Origin: Nocardia acididurans
GTDB taxonomy: Bacteria > Actinomycetota > Actinomycetes > Mycobacteriales > Mycobacteriaceae
Assembly (NCBI RefSeq): GCF_016741815.1
Contig: NZ_JAERRJ010000007.1
Coordinates: 62,001 to 126,000 of the forward strand
Direction: 5' to 3'
Length of the DNA stretch: 64,000 bases
The notes below the pieces were generated by a model. It ran no database searches. It had not been told where the DNA came from and saw nothing but the letters and a program-made list of their open reading frames with translations. Position 1 is the first letter of the stretch; the number at the start of each line of letters is the position of its first letter. Below, one piece after another: positions 25,692 through 33,057 of the stretch. The position numbers and the translations under genes were made by a program.

Positions 25692-26128
25692 TGGGCGGCT
25701 CCCGCCTCGGCCGGCTGTTCGACCTGCTGCCGGGCCGCCAGCAGATGCACCAGATCCACCAGGTTGCCCACCGTCACCAGGCCCAGCACCTGTTCGCCCC
25801 GCAGCGGACGCCCGTTCAGCTGACTGCGATCGAATTGCGGCAGCACCTTTTCCAGGTGCGCCAGACCCACCTCGGTGACGACCTCGTCCTCGTCGCCGAA
25901 CTCGTCGTCCGGGATGCCGCCCTGCAGCATGGCGGCGACATCGTTGACCGAGATGTCCACCCCGGAGTCGCGGTGGATGCGGAACATGACATCGAGCATG
26001 TCGATCGATTCCGCGCCCAATTCGTCGATCAGGGTGGAATCCATGCGGATCTCGTCCTCTTCGACCCCGATGGCGTCCGAGATGGAGGTGAGCACCAGCG
26101 CCGTCAGATCGTCGGCATTTCCAGTCAT
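25688..26128 (-). CDS. Acyl carrier protein with long C-terminal extension
   Basis: 146 aa, against about 80-90 for a normal type II ACP. Residues 1-80 form the carrier domain with phosphopantetheine Ser41 in LIDELGAESIDMLDVMFRI. An acidic linker (PDDEFGDEDE) and about 55 extra residues follow (TEVGLAHLEKVLPQFDRS and LVTVGNLVDLVHLLAARQQ). The linker is in frame and needed to reach the stop that overlaps the ketosynthase start, so the extension is real. It may be a docking helix or a degenerate second helical domain; no second Ser motif is visible. Confidence 0.88.
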   Translation of the reverse strand: MTGNADDLTALVLTSISDAIGVEEDEIRMDSTLIDELGAESIDMLDVMFRIHRDSGVDISVNDVAAMLQGGIPDDEFGDEDEVVTEVGLAHLEKVLPQFDRSQLNGRPLRGEQVLGLVTVGNLVDLVHLLAARQQVEQPAEAGAAQ

Positions 26129-26160
26129 GATGGTCCTAATCTTGTGTAGGGAAACAGAAT

Positions 26161-27132
26161 TCAGCGGTAGGCCCGCACGACCGCCGCCAACCGGCGGCCG
26201 TCGTTGGTACTGCGCACGGTCGGCTCGGCCACCGTGCGAGAGGTCAGACCGCTCAGCACCCGCCCCGGTCCGACCTCCAGGTAGTCGGTGATCCCCGCCC
26301 GGGCGGCCGCCCCCAGCACGGCCACCCAGCGCACCGGCGCCGCCAGCTGCCTGCACAGCAGCGCACGCGCCTGCGGTCCATCGGTCACGGGCGCGCCGGT
26401 GACCGAACTGAACAGCGGCACAACCGGATCCGAGAAATCGATCTCGGCCGTGGCGGCGGTGAACTCCGCCTCGATCACCCGCATCAACGAGCAGTGGAAC
26501 GGCGCGTCCACCCGCAACTCGACTATCCGCTCGGCCCCGGCCGTCCGGGCACGCTCGGCGACCGCCCGCACCGCCGCGCTCTCCCCGGAGAGCACGGACT
26601 GATGCGGTTCGTTGTAGTTGCCGACCTCCGCGATCCCGTTCGTCTCGGCGCACAATCGTTCCAGCACTTCGGCTTCGAGCCCGGAGACCGCCACCATGAC
26701 CCCCGGCGTCCGCTGCGCCACCCGGGCCATCAGCGTGCCGCGCACTCCGATCAGCCGGACCGCGTCGTCGAATCCGAGCACCCCCGCCGCGACCAGGGCC
26801 GCGTACTCGCCCAGGCTGTGCCCGGCCACGGCGTCCACCTCGACGCCCGCCGACCGCAGCACCCCATAGGTCGCCAGGCCGGTCACCGCGATGGCGGGCT
26901 GGGCGACCTCGGTCGGGGTGAGGTCCTCGACCGACCCGGTTGTGCACAGCTCGGCCAGCGGCACCCCCAGCAGTTCCCCCGCACGGTCGAAAACCCGTGC
27001 GGCGTCCGCGTATTCCTCGATGAGATGAGCCGCCATTCCCGCCCGCTGCGATCCCTGACCGGGGAACATGGCAAGCACCCGCCGCGTCCGCGACGGCACC
27101 GCCGAGGTGGTGGAAGCAAGGCTGGAAGTCAT
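26161..27132 (-). CDS. Malonyl-CoA:ACP transacylase (FabD-like), first gene of PKS-like operon
   Basis: 323 aa from the ATG at 27132; an in-frame extension to 27228 is Cys/Arg-rich shadow. Motifs: AMFPGQGSQRAGM (oxyanion Gln), GHSLGEYAALVAAG with Ser106, and APFHCSLM with the catalytic His. It loads malonyl (or a substituted malonyl) onto the adjacent ACP. Most actinobacterial type II PKS clusters borrow FabD from fatty acid synthesis; carrying its own transacylase suggests a dedicated or non-malonyl extender. The ribosome-binding site is weak (GGGAC). Confidence 0.92.
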   Translation of the reverse strand: MTSSLASTTSAVPSRTRRVLAMFPGQGSQRAGMAAHLIEEYADAARVFDRAGELLGVPLAELCTTGSVEDLTPTEVAQPAIAVTGLATYGVLRSAGVEVDAVAGHSLGEYAALVAAGVLGFDDAVRLIGVRGTLMARVAQRTPGVMVAVSGLEAEVLERLCAETNGIAEVGNYNEPHQSVLSGESAAVRAVAERARTAGAERIVELRVDAPFHCSLMRVIEAEFTAATAEIDFSDPVVPLFSSVTGAPVTDGPQARALLCRQLAAPVRWVAVLGAAARAGITDYLEVGPGRVLSGLTSRTVAEPTVRSTNDGRRLAAVVRAYR

Positions 27133-27167
27133 GTCCCGACTCTGTCGCCCGCCTCTGGGCGCAGTCC

Positions 27168-27185
27168 TCGAGCCGACCTCGAGCG
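27168..27185 (+). promoter_or_regulatory. Candidate SARP-binding heptamer repeat
   Basis: Two direct heptamers, TCGAGCC (27168-27174) and TCGAGCG (27179-27185), are separated by four bases (period 11 bp). That is the spacing and core reported for SARP activators such as ActII-ORF4 and DnrI. The site is 36-53 bases upstream of the transacylase ATG, in the control region of the cluster that encodes a SARP. On the plus strand TCTAAA follows two bases after the repeat (27188-27193), so the site may serve the rightward hydrolase promoter, the leftward operon, or both. Confidence 0.7.
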
Positions 27186-27212
27186 GATCTAAACACCCTG
27201 CGCAACAGGGTG

Positions 27213-27228
27213 GTGCGCGATCGCGCAC
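27213..27228. promoter_or_regulatory. 16-bp perfect palindrome in PKS control region
   Basis: GTGCGCGATCGCGCAC is a perfect 16-bp dyad between the divergent transacylase and hydrolase genes, 28 bp from the SARP-type repeat. Its size suits a dimeric repressor (TetR or similar). No such regulator is encoded in the cluster, so the binding protein is unknown. Confidence 0.55.
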
Positions 27229-27316
27229 TGATCTCGTACTCCCCGGGGCGGAACCTCGGCGTGATAGGTACGCACCACCAACCCGCTGAAGGCGATGTCA
27301 GCCTGCGACCCGGGTG

Positions 27317-27328
27317 CCACCTAGGTGG
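27317..27328. promoter_or_regulatory. 12-bp palindrome upstream of alpha/beta hydrolase
   Basis: CCACCTAGGTGG is a perfect 12-bp dyad; a related half-site CCACCTTGG follows about ten bases later. It lies about 105 bases before the hydrolase ATG at 27434. Candidate operator, with no assigned protein. Confidence 0.45.
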
Positions 27329-27433
27329 GGATTTGTTCCACCTTGGTCCGCGCCGGGTAGTACTCGGGGGTCTGATTCCGCGGGCCGGCGCAACGGATAG
27401 TAGGAGGTGTCCAGCACACCAATGGGAGGTCCG

Positions 27434-28381
27434 ATGTCAGTCGCCGCGATCGCGCACTCGACGCCCCGGACCGTGACGGTGTGCACCGAAGACCGGGTGG
27501 GACTCGCGGTCGAGGTGTCCGGGCCCCGCGATGCCGCACTGACAGTCGTTCTGCTGCACGGACATTGCGGGCGGAGCGGATCCTGGGTGCAGGTGCGCGA
27601 TGCGCTGCGGCGGGAGTGCCCGCAGGTCCGGATCGTGTGCTACGACCATCGCGGGCACGGTGATTCGGAAGTGGCCGCGCGGCATACCTACAACCTGGAG
27701 CGGCTGGGGCACGACCTGCGGGACGTGCTCGAGGCAGTGGCGCCCGACGGTCCCGTTGTCCTCGTCGGGCATTCGATGGGCGGGATGAGCGCACTGACCT
27801 ACGTCGGCCAGAACTCGCACGAGGTCGGCGACCGCATCGTCGGGATGGGGCTCATCGCGACCGCGGCGAGCGGGATCGGCGACGCCGGGCTCGGACGGTT
27901 CCTCCGCCACCCCGTCATCTCACTGTTCCAGGCTGCGGTCCGATGGGCTCCGGGCCTTATGCATCACGCGAAGCAGTTGGCGGGCAAGGCTTTCGCGCCG
28001 ATCGTGCGCGCGGCGGAACTCGGCGAACGCACGGTGAGCCCGCAGGTTCTCACCCTCGCGAACGCGATCCACAATCAGACCCCGATCGTGCCGATGGCCG
28101 CCTTCCTGGACGCGTTCACCTCCTACGACCGCACCGCCGCCCTGAATGTCCTGTCGAAGATCCCCACCCTGGTGCTCTGCGGCTCCGCCGACCTGATGAC
28201 CCCGCCGTCGCATTCCATCGCGATGGCCGCCGCGGTCGACTATTCGGACCTGGTTCTGATCGATGGCGCGGGGCACTCGGTGATCATGGAGCAGCCGGCG
28301 CAGGTCTCCGACGCGCTGCTGCGCCTCATCGCGCGGGCGAGCGATATCGCGAGCCCGCGCACAAGACTCGCAGCCGCCTGA
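27434..28381 (+). CDS. Alpha/beta-fold hydrolase divergent from PKS-like operon
   Basis: 315 aa from the ATG at 27434 with GGGAGGT directly upstream. Catalytic triad visible: nucleophile Ser in VLVGHSMGGMSA, Asp in CGSADLMTPP, His in GAGHSVIM; the oxyanion segment is LLHGHCGRSGSW. It has an all-helical cap region (about 150-230). It shares the control region with the PKS-like operon. It could release the chain from the ACP (thioesterase role), open a lactone, or be unrelated. Confidence 0.88.
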   Translation: MSVAAIAHSTPRTVTVCTEDRVGLAVEVSGPRDAALTVVLLHGHCGRSGSWVQVRDALRRECPQVRIVCYDHRGHGDSEVAARHTYNLERLGHDLRDVLEAVAPDGPVVLVGHSMGGMSALTYVGQNSHEVGDRIVGMGLIATAASGIGDAGLGRFLRHPVISLFQAAVRWAPGLMHHAKQLAGKAFAPIVRAAELGERTVSPQVLTLANAIHNQTPIVPMAAFLDAFTSYDRTAALNVLSKIPTLVLCGSADLMTPPSHSIAMAAAVDYSDLVLIDGAGHSVIMEQPAQVSDALLRLIARASDIASPRTRLAAA

Positions 28382-28406
28382 CGGTGCTTCTCGAGTCAAA
28401 GGCCGA

Positions 28407-29120
28407 TCACGAGTCCAGCCGCTCGTGAACGAACGCCGCCGCCTGGTCGCGGTAGTCGTTGACGAAGTACGCGAAATGGCCAGGGCTCAACGCATTTCCG
28501 AATCCGGCGGCCGGATCGCCACCTTGGCAGACACGGTCGCCCGTCGCGCAGTAGGAGCGCACACGGTCGGTGAATTCGCCGAGCGCGCCGACGGGCAGTG
28601 CGGCCGTGCCCGACAGAGCGGGATCGTAGTCGCCGCGGTTGAAGGAGTCTCCGCCGTTGAACAGTGGACTGCCGAACAACGCGATGGCGTCGATCCGTGT
28701 GGCAGCCACGTCCGTCAACGCGCTCGGCGTGCGCAGCGTATTACCGATGACCCGGGCGCCCTGCGAATAGCCGAGCAGGACGAGCCGTTGATCCGGGCAG
28801 TCCGCCGCGGCCTGGTTCACCAATTCCGTCAGGTTCTCGACGCCGCGCACCGGGCTGTCGGGGACCATCGAGGCGGGATATTCGAGTTCTGTCACCACCG
28901 CGCCACGGCCGGAGTCCGCAGCGATCCGGTCGGCCAGCGGGGTCAACAGCCGACTGCCACTCTGCGGTTCGAGCGTCCCACGAACGGTGACGACGCGAAC
29001 CTGCGCACAACCGGTCGGACCGGCGGACGACTCCGCGGACACCGCCGGAAGAACCGGCAGGGCCAGCGCCGCGGCGACAGTTGCGGTCGAGCACAACAGA
29101 ATTCGAGATCGTCCGTGCAT
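28407..29120 (-). CDS. Secreted cutinase-family serine esterase
   Basis: 237 aa. A signal peptide (ILLCSTATVAAALALPVLPAVSAES) is followed by a cutinase domain with the nucleophile motif LLGYSQGARV, a Cys/Asp segment CATGDRVCQGG and the catalytic His in GHFAYFV. The conserved Cys pairs (GCAQVR/DCPDQR and YCATGDRVC) are present. Mycolata carry many such exported lipases/esterases acting on lipids or polyesters. Convergent with the hydrolase gene; only 25 bases separate the two stops. Confidence 0.9.
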   Translation of the reverse strand: MHGRSRILLCSTATVAAALALPVLPAVSAESSAGPTGCAQVRVVTVRGTLEPQSGSRLLTPLADRIAADSGRGAVVTELEYPASMVPDSPVRGVENLTELVNQAAADCPDQRLVLLGYSQGARVIGNTLRTPSALTDVAATRIDAIALFGSPLFNGGDSFNRGDYDPALSGTAALPVGALGEFTDRVRSYCATGDRVCQGGDPAAGFGNALSPGHFAYFVNDYRDQAAAFVHERLDS

Positions 29121-29194
29121 GCGCCCAATCTATTGCGATCAGCGGCCACACCGCCAGTGCTCCTCGGCAGTATTCGCAAGTAGGGTGACGTCCC

Positions 29195-29416
29195 GTGGAA
29201 TCAGACAGCAAGCTGGAGGACTTACGGTCATTGCTCTCATGCGTCGTCGAGAAGCTCGGCGCCGAAAGCCTCACCGAACCCGACCGCGTCGAGCTGGTGG
29301 CCCGCGCCGCAGTGGTACAGGACCAGATCGACGCGATCCAGGACGGCATCAACAAGACGCTCCTACCCACGACCACAACACCCGTACCGGAGCCTCCGGA
29401 CGACCGATTGTTCTGA
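29195..29416 (+). CDS. Small acidic protein of unknown function
   Basis: 73 aa from a GTG at 29195 (AGGGTGA upstream). One amphipathic helical region (KLEDLRSLLSCVVEKLG ... VELVARAAVVQDQIDAIQDG) and a Thr/Pro-rich acidic tail (PTTTTPVPEPPDD). No domain recognised. The composition differs from the Arg-rich shadow frames around it, so it is likely real, but the gene call is not certain. Confidence 0.5.
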   Translation: MESDSKLEDLRSLLSCVVEKLGAESLTEPDRVELVARAAVVQDQIDAIQDGINKTLLPTTTTPVPEPPDDRLF

Positions 29417-29434
29417 ACCGCCTCCATACACGGA

Positions 29435-29881
29435 TCACGCGAGCTGAGACGGCAGGCCCCGGTCATAGATCGCGAGTATGTCGGTTGCGTTCGACAGCGC
29501 GTCGACGACGGACCCGGCTGGGGTGCGGTACAGCTCTCGATAGTCGACCTCGCCGAGTCGAGGATCGACGGGGAATGCGAGCCGTTCCTCATCCAGTGAG
29601 AATTCCGCCGCAACATCGGCACGATTGCCGCGCGGGTCTTGCCGGTGCCAGGCGCCCTCGAGGTGTACGGCAACCAGACCGTGCAGAACGTAGCCATCAC
29701 CATGGATCAAGCGCTGATAGCACAGTGCGGTGGGAATTCCGTTCCCTCGCAGAATCGCGGCAAGCAGATGAGATTTCGCGTAGCAGAGGCCGACTCGCTG
29801 GGCGAGAACATCCGACGCCCGGTGATCGAAGAGGCCGCGATCTCCGGGATTCCGGTCGGCTTCTGACGATCGCATCGGCAC
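29435..29881 (-). pseudogene. Truncated transglutaminase-like protein
   Basis: 148 aa matching the catalytic part of transglutaminase-family proteins: nucleophile Cys in GLCYAKSHLLAAILRGNGIP, His in HGLVAVHLEGAWHRQDPRGN with the Asp. Family members have about 50 more N-terminal residues ahead of the SDVL segment; here that part is missing and the next gene's stop lies 23 bases upstream of the first ATG. The core triad is intact, so it could still fold, but loss of the N-terminal strands makes a decayed gene more likely. No promoter seen. Confidence 0.6.
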
Positions 29882-29903
29882 CGCCGGCCGTTCTCTGCAA
29901 GCT

Positions 29904-31034
29904 CTAAGCCTTCAGGGCCTGCTCCAGGTCCGTCCAGAGATCGTCGGGGTGCTCGATGCCCACGGACAACCGGATCAGGTCGGCGGGAATGGTCGGCACT
30001 TCGATGGGCCAGCGGCGGCGGCGCTCGAGCATCGACTCGACGCCGCCGAGGCTGGTGGCGTGCACCCACAGTGTGGTGCTCTCGCAGACTCGCTGTGCGC
30101 CTTCGGCGTCGCCGCCGAGCTCGATCGCGAGGATCGCGCCGAAGCCCGACATCTGGGCCGCCGCGCGGGCGTGGCCCGGGTCGTCGGCCAGCCCGGGGTA
30201 CCGGACCCGGCTGACGCGGGGATGCGCGAGCAGACGCTCGGCGAGCAGGGCGGCGTTGGACTGGGCTCTGTCCAGCCGGAGGGCGAGGGTCCGCAGGCCG
30301 CGCAGTCCCAGCCAGGCCTCCATCGGTCCGGGGATCGCGCCGAGGCCGCGGCGTCTGGATTCCAGGGCGGCCCACAGGTTGTCGTTCGCGGTGACGACCG
30401 CGCCCAGGACGACGTCCGAGTGGCCGGCGATGAACTTGGTGGCCGAGTGCATCACCGCGTCGGCGCCGCAGGCCAGCGGCTGTTGGAGCAGCGGCGTGGC
30501 GAAGGTGTTGTCGACCACGACGGTCGCACCGGCGGCCCGGCCCGCCGCGCACACTGCCGGTAGGTCGGCGACCTCCATCGCCGGATTGGTCGGCGACTCG
30601 ATCCACAGCAGGTCCGCGCCGGTGACGGCGTCGGACACCTCGGCGGTGTCGGCGATGTCGACGCGTTGCACGTGCAGCCGTCCGGTCGAGGTCTGCTGGT
30701 CGAGCAATCCGAGGACGCCGTTGTAGGCGTGCCGCGGGGCGACGACGCGGCCGCCGACGGGAACCAGGTCACAGATCGCCGCGGCGGCCGCCATGCCGGA
30801 GGCGAAGGCCAGCCCGCGACCGCCTTCGAGCTCGCCGAGAGTCTGCTCGAACGCCGCCCACGCGTCATTGCCGAACCGCCCGTAGCCGCGGTCGCCGCCG
30901 GCGATGTAGGTCGAGCTGAACACCGGTGACTCGCCGAGCGGCGCATTCGGTACGCGTTCGGGTCGTCCGGCGTGCACGACGACGGTGGAGGGATCGAGGT
31001 CCTTGATCATGCCCGCGATTGTGTCAGCCGCCAC
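29904..31034 (-). CDS. PLP-dependent trans-sulfuration enzyme (cystathionine gamma-synthase/lyase family)
   Basis: 376 aa. The Cys/Met metabolism fold is clear: STVVVHAGRPERVPNAPLGE at the start, RFGNDAWAAFEQTLGELEGG, the Tyr/Arg phosphate-binding region, and the PLP Lys in HSATKFIAGHSDVVLGAV. The C-terminus GVESMLERRRRWP replaces the usual SLGGVESLIEHPA text. It therefore forms, cleaves or eliminates cystathionine-like thioethers; the exact reaction is not fixed by sequence. The GTG at 31034 gives the longest form; an ATG at 31010 is also possible. Confidence 0.85.
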   Translation of the reverse strand: MAADTIAGMIKDLDPSTVVVHAGRPERVPNAPLGESPVFSSTYIAGGDRGYGRFGNDAWAAFEQTLGELEGGRGLAFASGMAAAAAICDLVPVGGRVVAPRHAYNGVLGLLDQQTSTGRLHVQRVDIADTAEVSDAVTGADLLWIESPTNPAMEVADLPAVCAAGRAAGATVVVDNTFATPLLQQPLACGADAVMHSATKFIAGHSDVVLGAVVTANDNLWAALESRRRGLGAIPGPMEAWLGLRGLRTLALRLDRAQSNAALLAERLLAHPRVSRVRYPGLADDPGHARAAAQMSGFGAILAIELGGDAEGAQRVCESTTLWVHATSLGGVESMLERRRRWPIEVPTIPADLIRLSVGIEHPDDLWTDLEQALKA

Positions 31035-31069
31035 GACATGGAACCCAGCTCAGCTGAAGGTCAGCCTCG

Positions 31070-31678
31070 CTATCGGGAGAACACTGCCACCAGGAAATCG
31101 GATTCGTCGGTGAACGGGCGCAGATCCCAGGTGGAAAGGCGCACATCGCAGTGCAGCCCGGCCTGCGCCGCGTCGGCCAGGAACTGCGCGAACTCATATC
31201 CACGATCGGCGCCGAAGCCGACCACCACCCGACCGGTGGGCGCGATGTGGCGGGCGAATCCCTGCAGGACCGCTACGCGGGTGGATGGCGCCAGAAATGT
31301 CATGACGTTGCCCGCGCACACGATGACATCGAACTCCGCCGCGATCCCACGTCCCGGGAGATCCAGTTCGGCAAGATCGCCGACCAGCCAGGTCGGGCCG
31401 GGATGATCCTGTTCCGCGGCCGCGATCAACACCGGATCGACATCGACCCCGACCACCGTGTGACCGGCCCGGTGCAGATAGCCGCCCACCCGGCCCGGAC
31501 CGCAGCCGGCGTCCAGCACTCGGCTGCCGCGCGCGAGCATCGCATCGACCATGCGCGCCTCACCGGAGATATCGGTACCCTGAGCCGCCAGCGCCCGGAA
31601 ACGCTCCACGTACCAGGTCGAATGCGCCGGGTCGGCCGCGGTGAGTTCCTCCCACTGACTCGGGGTACGTCCACTCAC
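31070..31678 (-). CDS. Class I SAM-dependent methyltransferase
   Basis: 202 aa from a GTG at 31678 with AGGAGG upstream; an in-frame extension to 31714 is unlikely. SAM motif I is VLDAGCGPGRVGGYLHRAGHTVVGVDVD, followed by LVGDLAELDLP and FDVIVCAGNVMTFL. The N-terminus YVERFRALAAQGTDI is common in small methyltransferases of unknown substrate. Runs 35 bases into the trans-sulfuration gene, so the two may be co-transcribed. Confidence 0.85.
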   Translation of the reverse strand: MSGRTPSQWEELTAADPAHSTWYVERFRALAAQGTDISGEARMVDAMLARGSRVLDAGCGPGRVGGYLHRAGHTVVGVDVDPVLIAAAEQDHPGPTWLVGDLAELDLPGRGIAAEFDVIVCAGNVMTFLAPSTRVAVLQGFARHIAPTGRVVVGFGADRGYEFAQFLADAAQAGLHCDVRLSTWDLRPFTDESDFLVAVFSR

Positions 31679-31762
31679 GTCTGATCCTCCTCGCTCGGTC
31701 CGGTCCCGCTCCACTGTGCCACCGGCTCACCGACAGCGATCCACCGAGCCGGACCCGATGTA

Positions 31763-31784
31763 GCTGTGACCGCTGTCTCACAGC
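31763..31784. other. Short inverted repeat upstream of CsbD remnant
   Basis: GCTGTGA and TCACAGC flank an eight-base spacer. It lies between the methyltransferase start (31678, minus strand) and the plus-strand CsbD-like remnant, so it could be an operator for either. No further support. Confidence 0.4.
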
Positions 31785-31822
31785 CTGCTGCGTGATGATT
31801 CAGGGATTCGGGTGTCTGAAGA

Positions 31823-31993
31823 ATGTGCTCGTTTCTCTCCCTGGAGGCCGCCGGGAACCTCACCGGCGACGAGGCTCTGCAGGCCGAGGGCAAGGGCGAT
31901 CAGCTGGCCGTCGGGCTGAAAGATGCCGCCAATGACGTGAAAGAAGCCGTCGGCGACGCCGTCGACAAGGTGAAGAAGAAGTTCGGCACCTAG
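31823..31993 (+). pseudogene. CsbD family stress protein, N-terminally truncated
   Basis: A 56-codon frame encodes the C-terminal two thirds of a CsbD protein: EAAGNLTGDEALQAEGKGDQ, then an alternating Lys/Asp/Glu helix ending VDKVKKKFGT. The usual N-terminal block (an ~18-residue helix with KxxGxxKE before EAAGNLTGD) is replaced by MCSFLSL and is not found in any upstream frame. No good ribosome-binding site precedes the ATG. Likely a decayed remnant of a CsbD gene; a short functional form cannot be excluded. Confidence 0.65.
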
Positions 31994-32038
31994 CCGGAAC
32001 AGGGACGCCTATCGAGGCGCATCCACTCGTCTGCAGCG

Positions 32039-32104
32039 CTCACCTCGAGAGGGTGAGAACCCGAAACGCTGGTCGCGTCGCTGGGTTCACCCTCGCGAGG
32101 TGAG
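32039..32104. terminator. Large imperfect inverted repeat, probable bidirectional terminator
   Basis: A 24-base left arm (32039-32062, starting CTCACCTCGAGAGGGTGA) pairs with a 22-base right arm (32083-32104, ending CGAGGTGAG), with one mismatch and a two-base bulge across a 20-base loop. It sits between the plus-strand CsbD remnant and the 3' end of the minus-strand hydrolase gene. No T-run, so the terminator role is inferred from position. Confidence 0.6.
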
Positions 32105-32135
32105 GCGACGCCTGTACCCGGGCGGGCGGGGCCGC

Positions 32136-32993
32136 CTAGTCGTGCAGCCGGAGGTGTTCCAGGACGAGGCTACGGACGGGGTCGACATCGGCCAGCAGGC
32201 CGTGCCCGGCACCGGGGAGGACCACGGTACGGGCCCCGGCACGCCGCGCGGCCGCCGCTGCCACCGCCGAATCGTGCACCTGGCTCGCCCCGGCCAGTGC
32301 GACGAGGGTCGGGACCGGCAGCTGGGTCAGCCCATCCGGCAGGTGCGGATAGACGATCGGCGAGGCCGGGAAGTGTGCGGCTCCGTGCGCGAGCAGATCG
32401 AGGTAGGCCTCCACGTGCGCCGGTCCGCTGCCGGGGCTGCCCGGTGCCAGCATCGCGCGGGCTGCCTCGAAGGTGGGGTGCGGGTCGCGGTTTCGGCCCA
32501 GCTCCTCGAATTCGGGACTGAGCCCGGCGAAGACCAGGGGCGGGTCGAGCAGGACCAGCCGTCGCACCCGGTCGGGATGGGCGAGGGTGAACCGGAGCGC
32601 GAGGTGACCGCCCAGGGACTGGCCGCACAGGTCGGCCGCGGGAAGCCCGAGCAGATCGAAGGTTTCCGCCAGCCAGTCCACGAGATCGTCCATGCTGGTC
32701 AAGGCCGCGCCGGTATGCCGGCTGCGGCCCGGCTCGCCCATGGTGTCCACGGCTCGCACGCGATGTTCCTCGGCCAGCGCACCGACGACCGGGTACCACA
32801 TCCCGGCCGTGCCACCGTATCCGTGCAGCAGGACCAGCGACTGCGCCGCGGCCGGGCCGGTGGAGGTGACCCGTGTCGTTCCGTACCGGCCCGGAAGATC
32901 TGCCGTCTCGACCGCTACCGGCCACTGGGCCAGCACCGCGTCGTAGGCCCCGAAATATGTTGCCTCCAGCTCAGGGGTGGCGAAGGTACTCAT
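32136..32993 (-). CDS. Alpha/beta-fold hydrolase
   Basis: 285 aa from the ATG at 32993 with AAAGGAG five bases upstream. Nucleophile in LCGQSLGGHLAL, oxyanion loop VLLHGYGGTAGMW, catalytic His in GAGHGLLADVD and an Asp in the VALAGASQVHD region (weakly placed). GEPGRSRHTG is typical of small-ester or epoxide-type hydrolases of mycolata. It is divergent from the TetR gene with overlapping promoters, so it is a probable target of that regulator. Confidence 0.87.
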   Translation of the reverse strand: MSTFATPELEATYFGAYDAVLAQWPVAVETADLPGRYGTTRVTSTGPAAAQSLVLLHGYGGTAGMWYPVVGALAEEHRVRAVDTMGEPGRSRHTGAALTSMDDLVDWLAETFDLLGLPAADLCGQSLGGHLALRFTLAHPDRVRRLVLLDPPLVFAGLSPEFEELGRNRDPHPTFEAARAMLAPGSPGSGPAHVEAYLDLLAHGAAHFPASPIVYPHLPDGLTQLPVPTLVALAGASQVHDSAVAAAAARRAGARTVVLPGAGHGLLADVDPVRSLVLEHLRLHD

Positions 32994-33010
32994 CGCATCT
33001 CCTTTGCAAG

Positions 33011-33034
33011 TCAGTTGTATTATGTCAGATGTAT
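33011..33034. promoter_or_regulatory. AT-rich divergent promoter with direct repeat
   Basis: TCAGTTGTAT (33011-33020) and TCAGATGTAT (33025-33034) form a direct repeat with 14-bp period. On the minus strand CATAAT (a -10-like hexamer) lies here and on the plus strand TATTATG. It is the most AT-rich stretch between the divergent hydrolase and TetR genes and is the likely operator of the TetR protein. Confidence 0.6.
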
Positions 33035-33057
33035 GGAAACGAAGGGAAGGGGTTCGG

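Noticed and set aside
29707..30606. 299-aa minus-strand frame overlapping the transglutaminase-like and trans-sulfuration genes
   Set aside because: Arg/Pro-rich shadow in another frame of a well-supported PLP enzyme gene.
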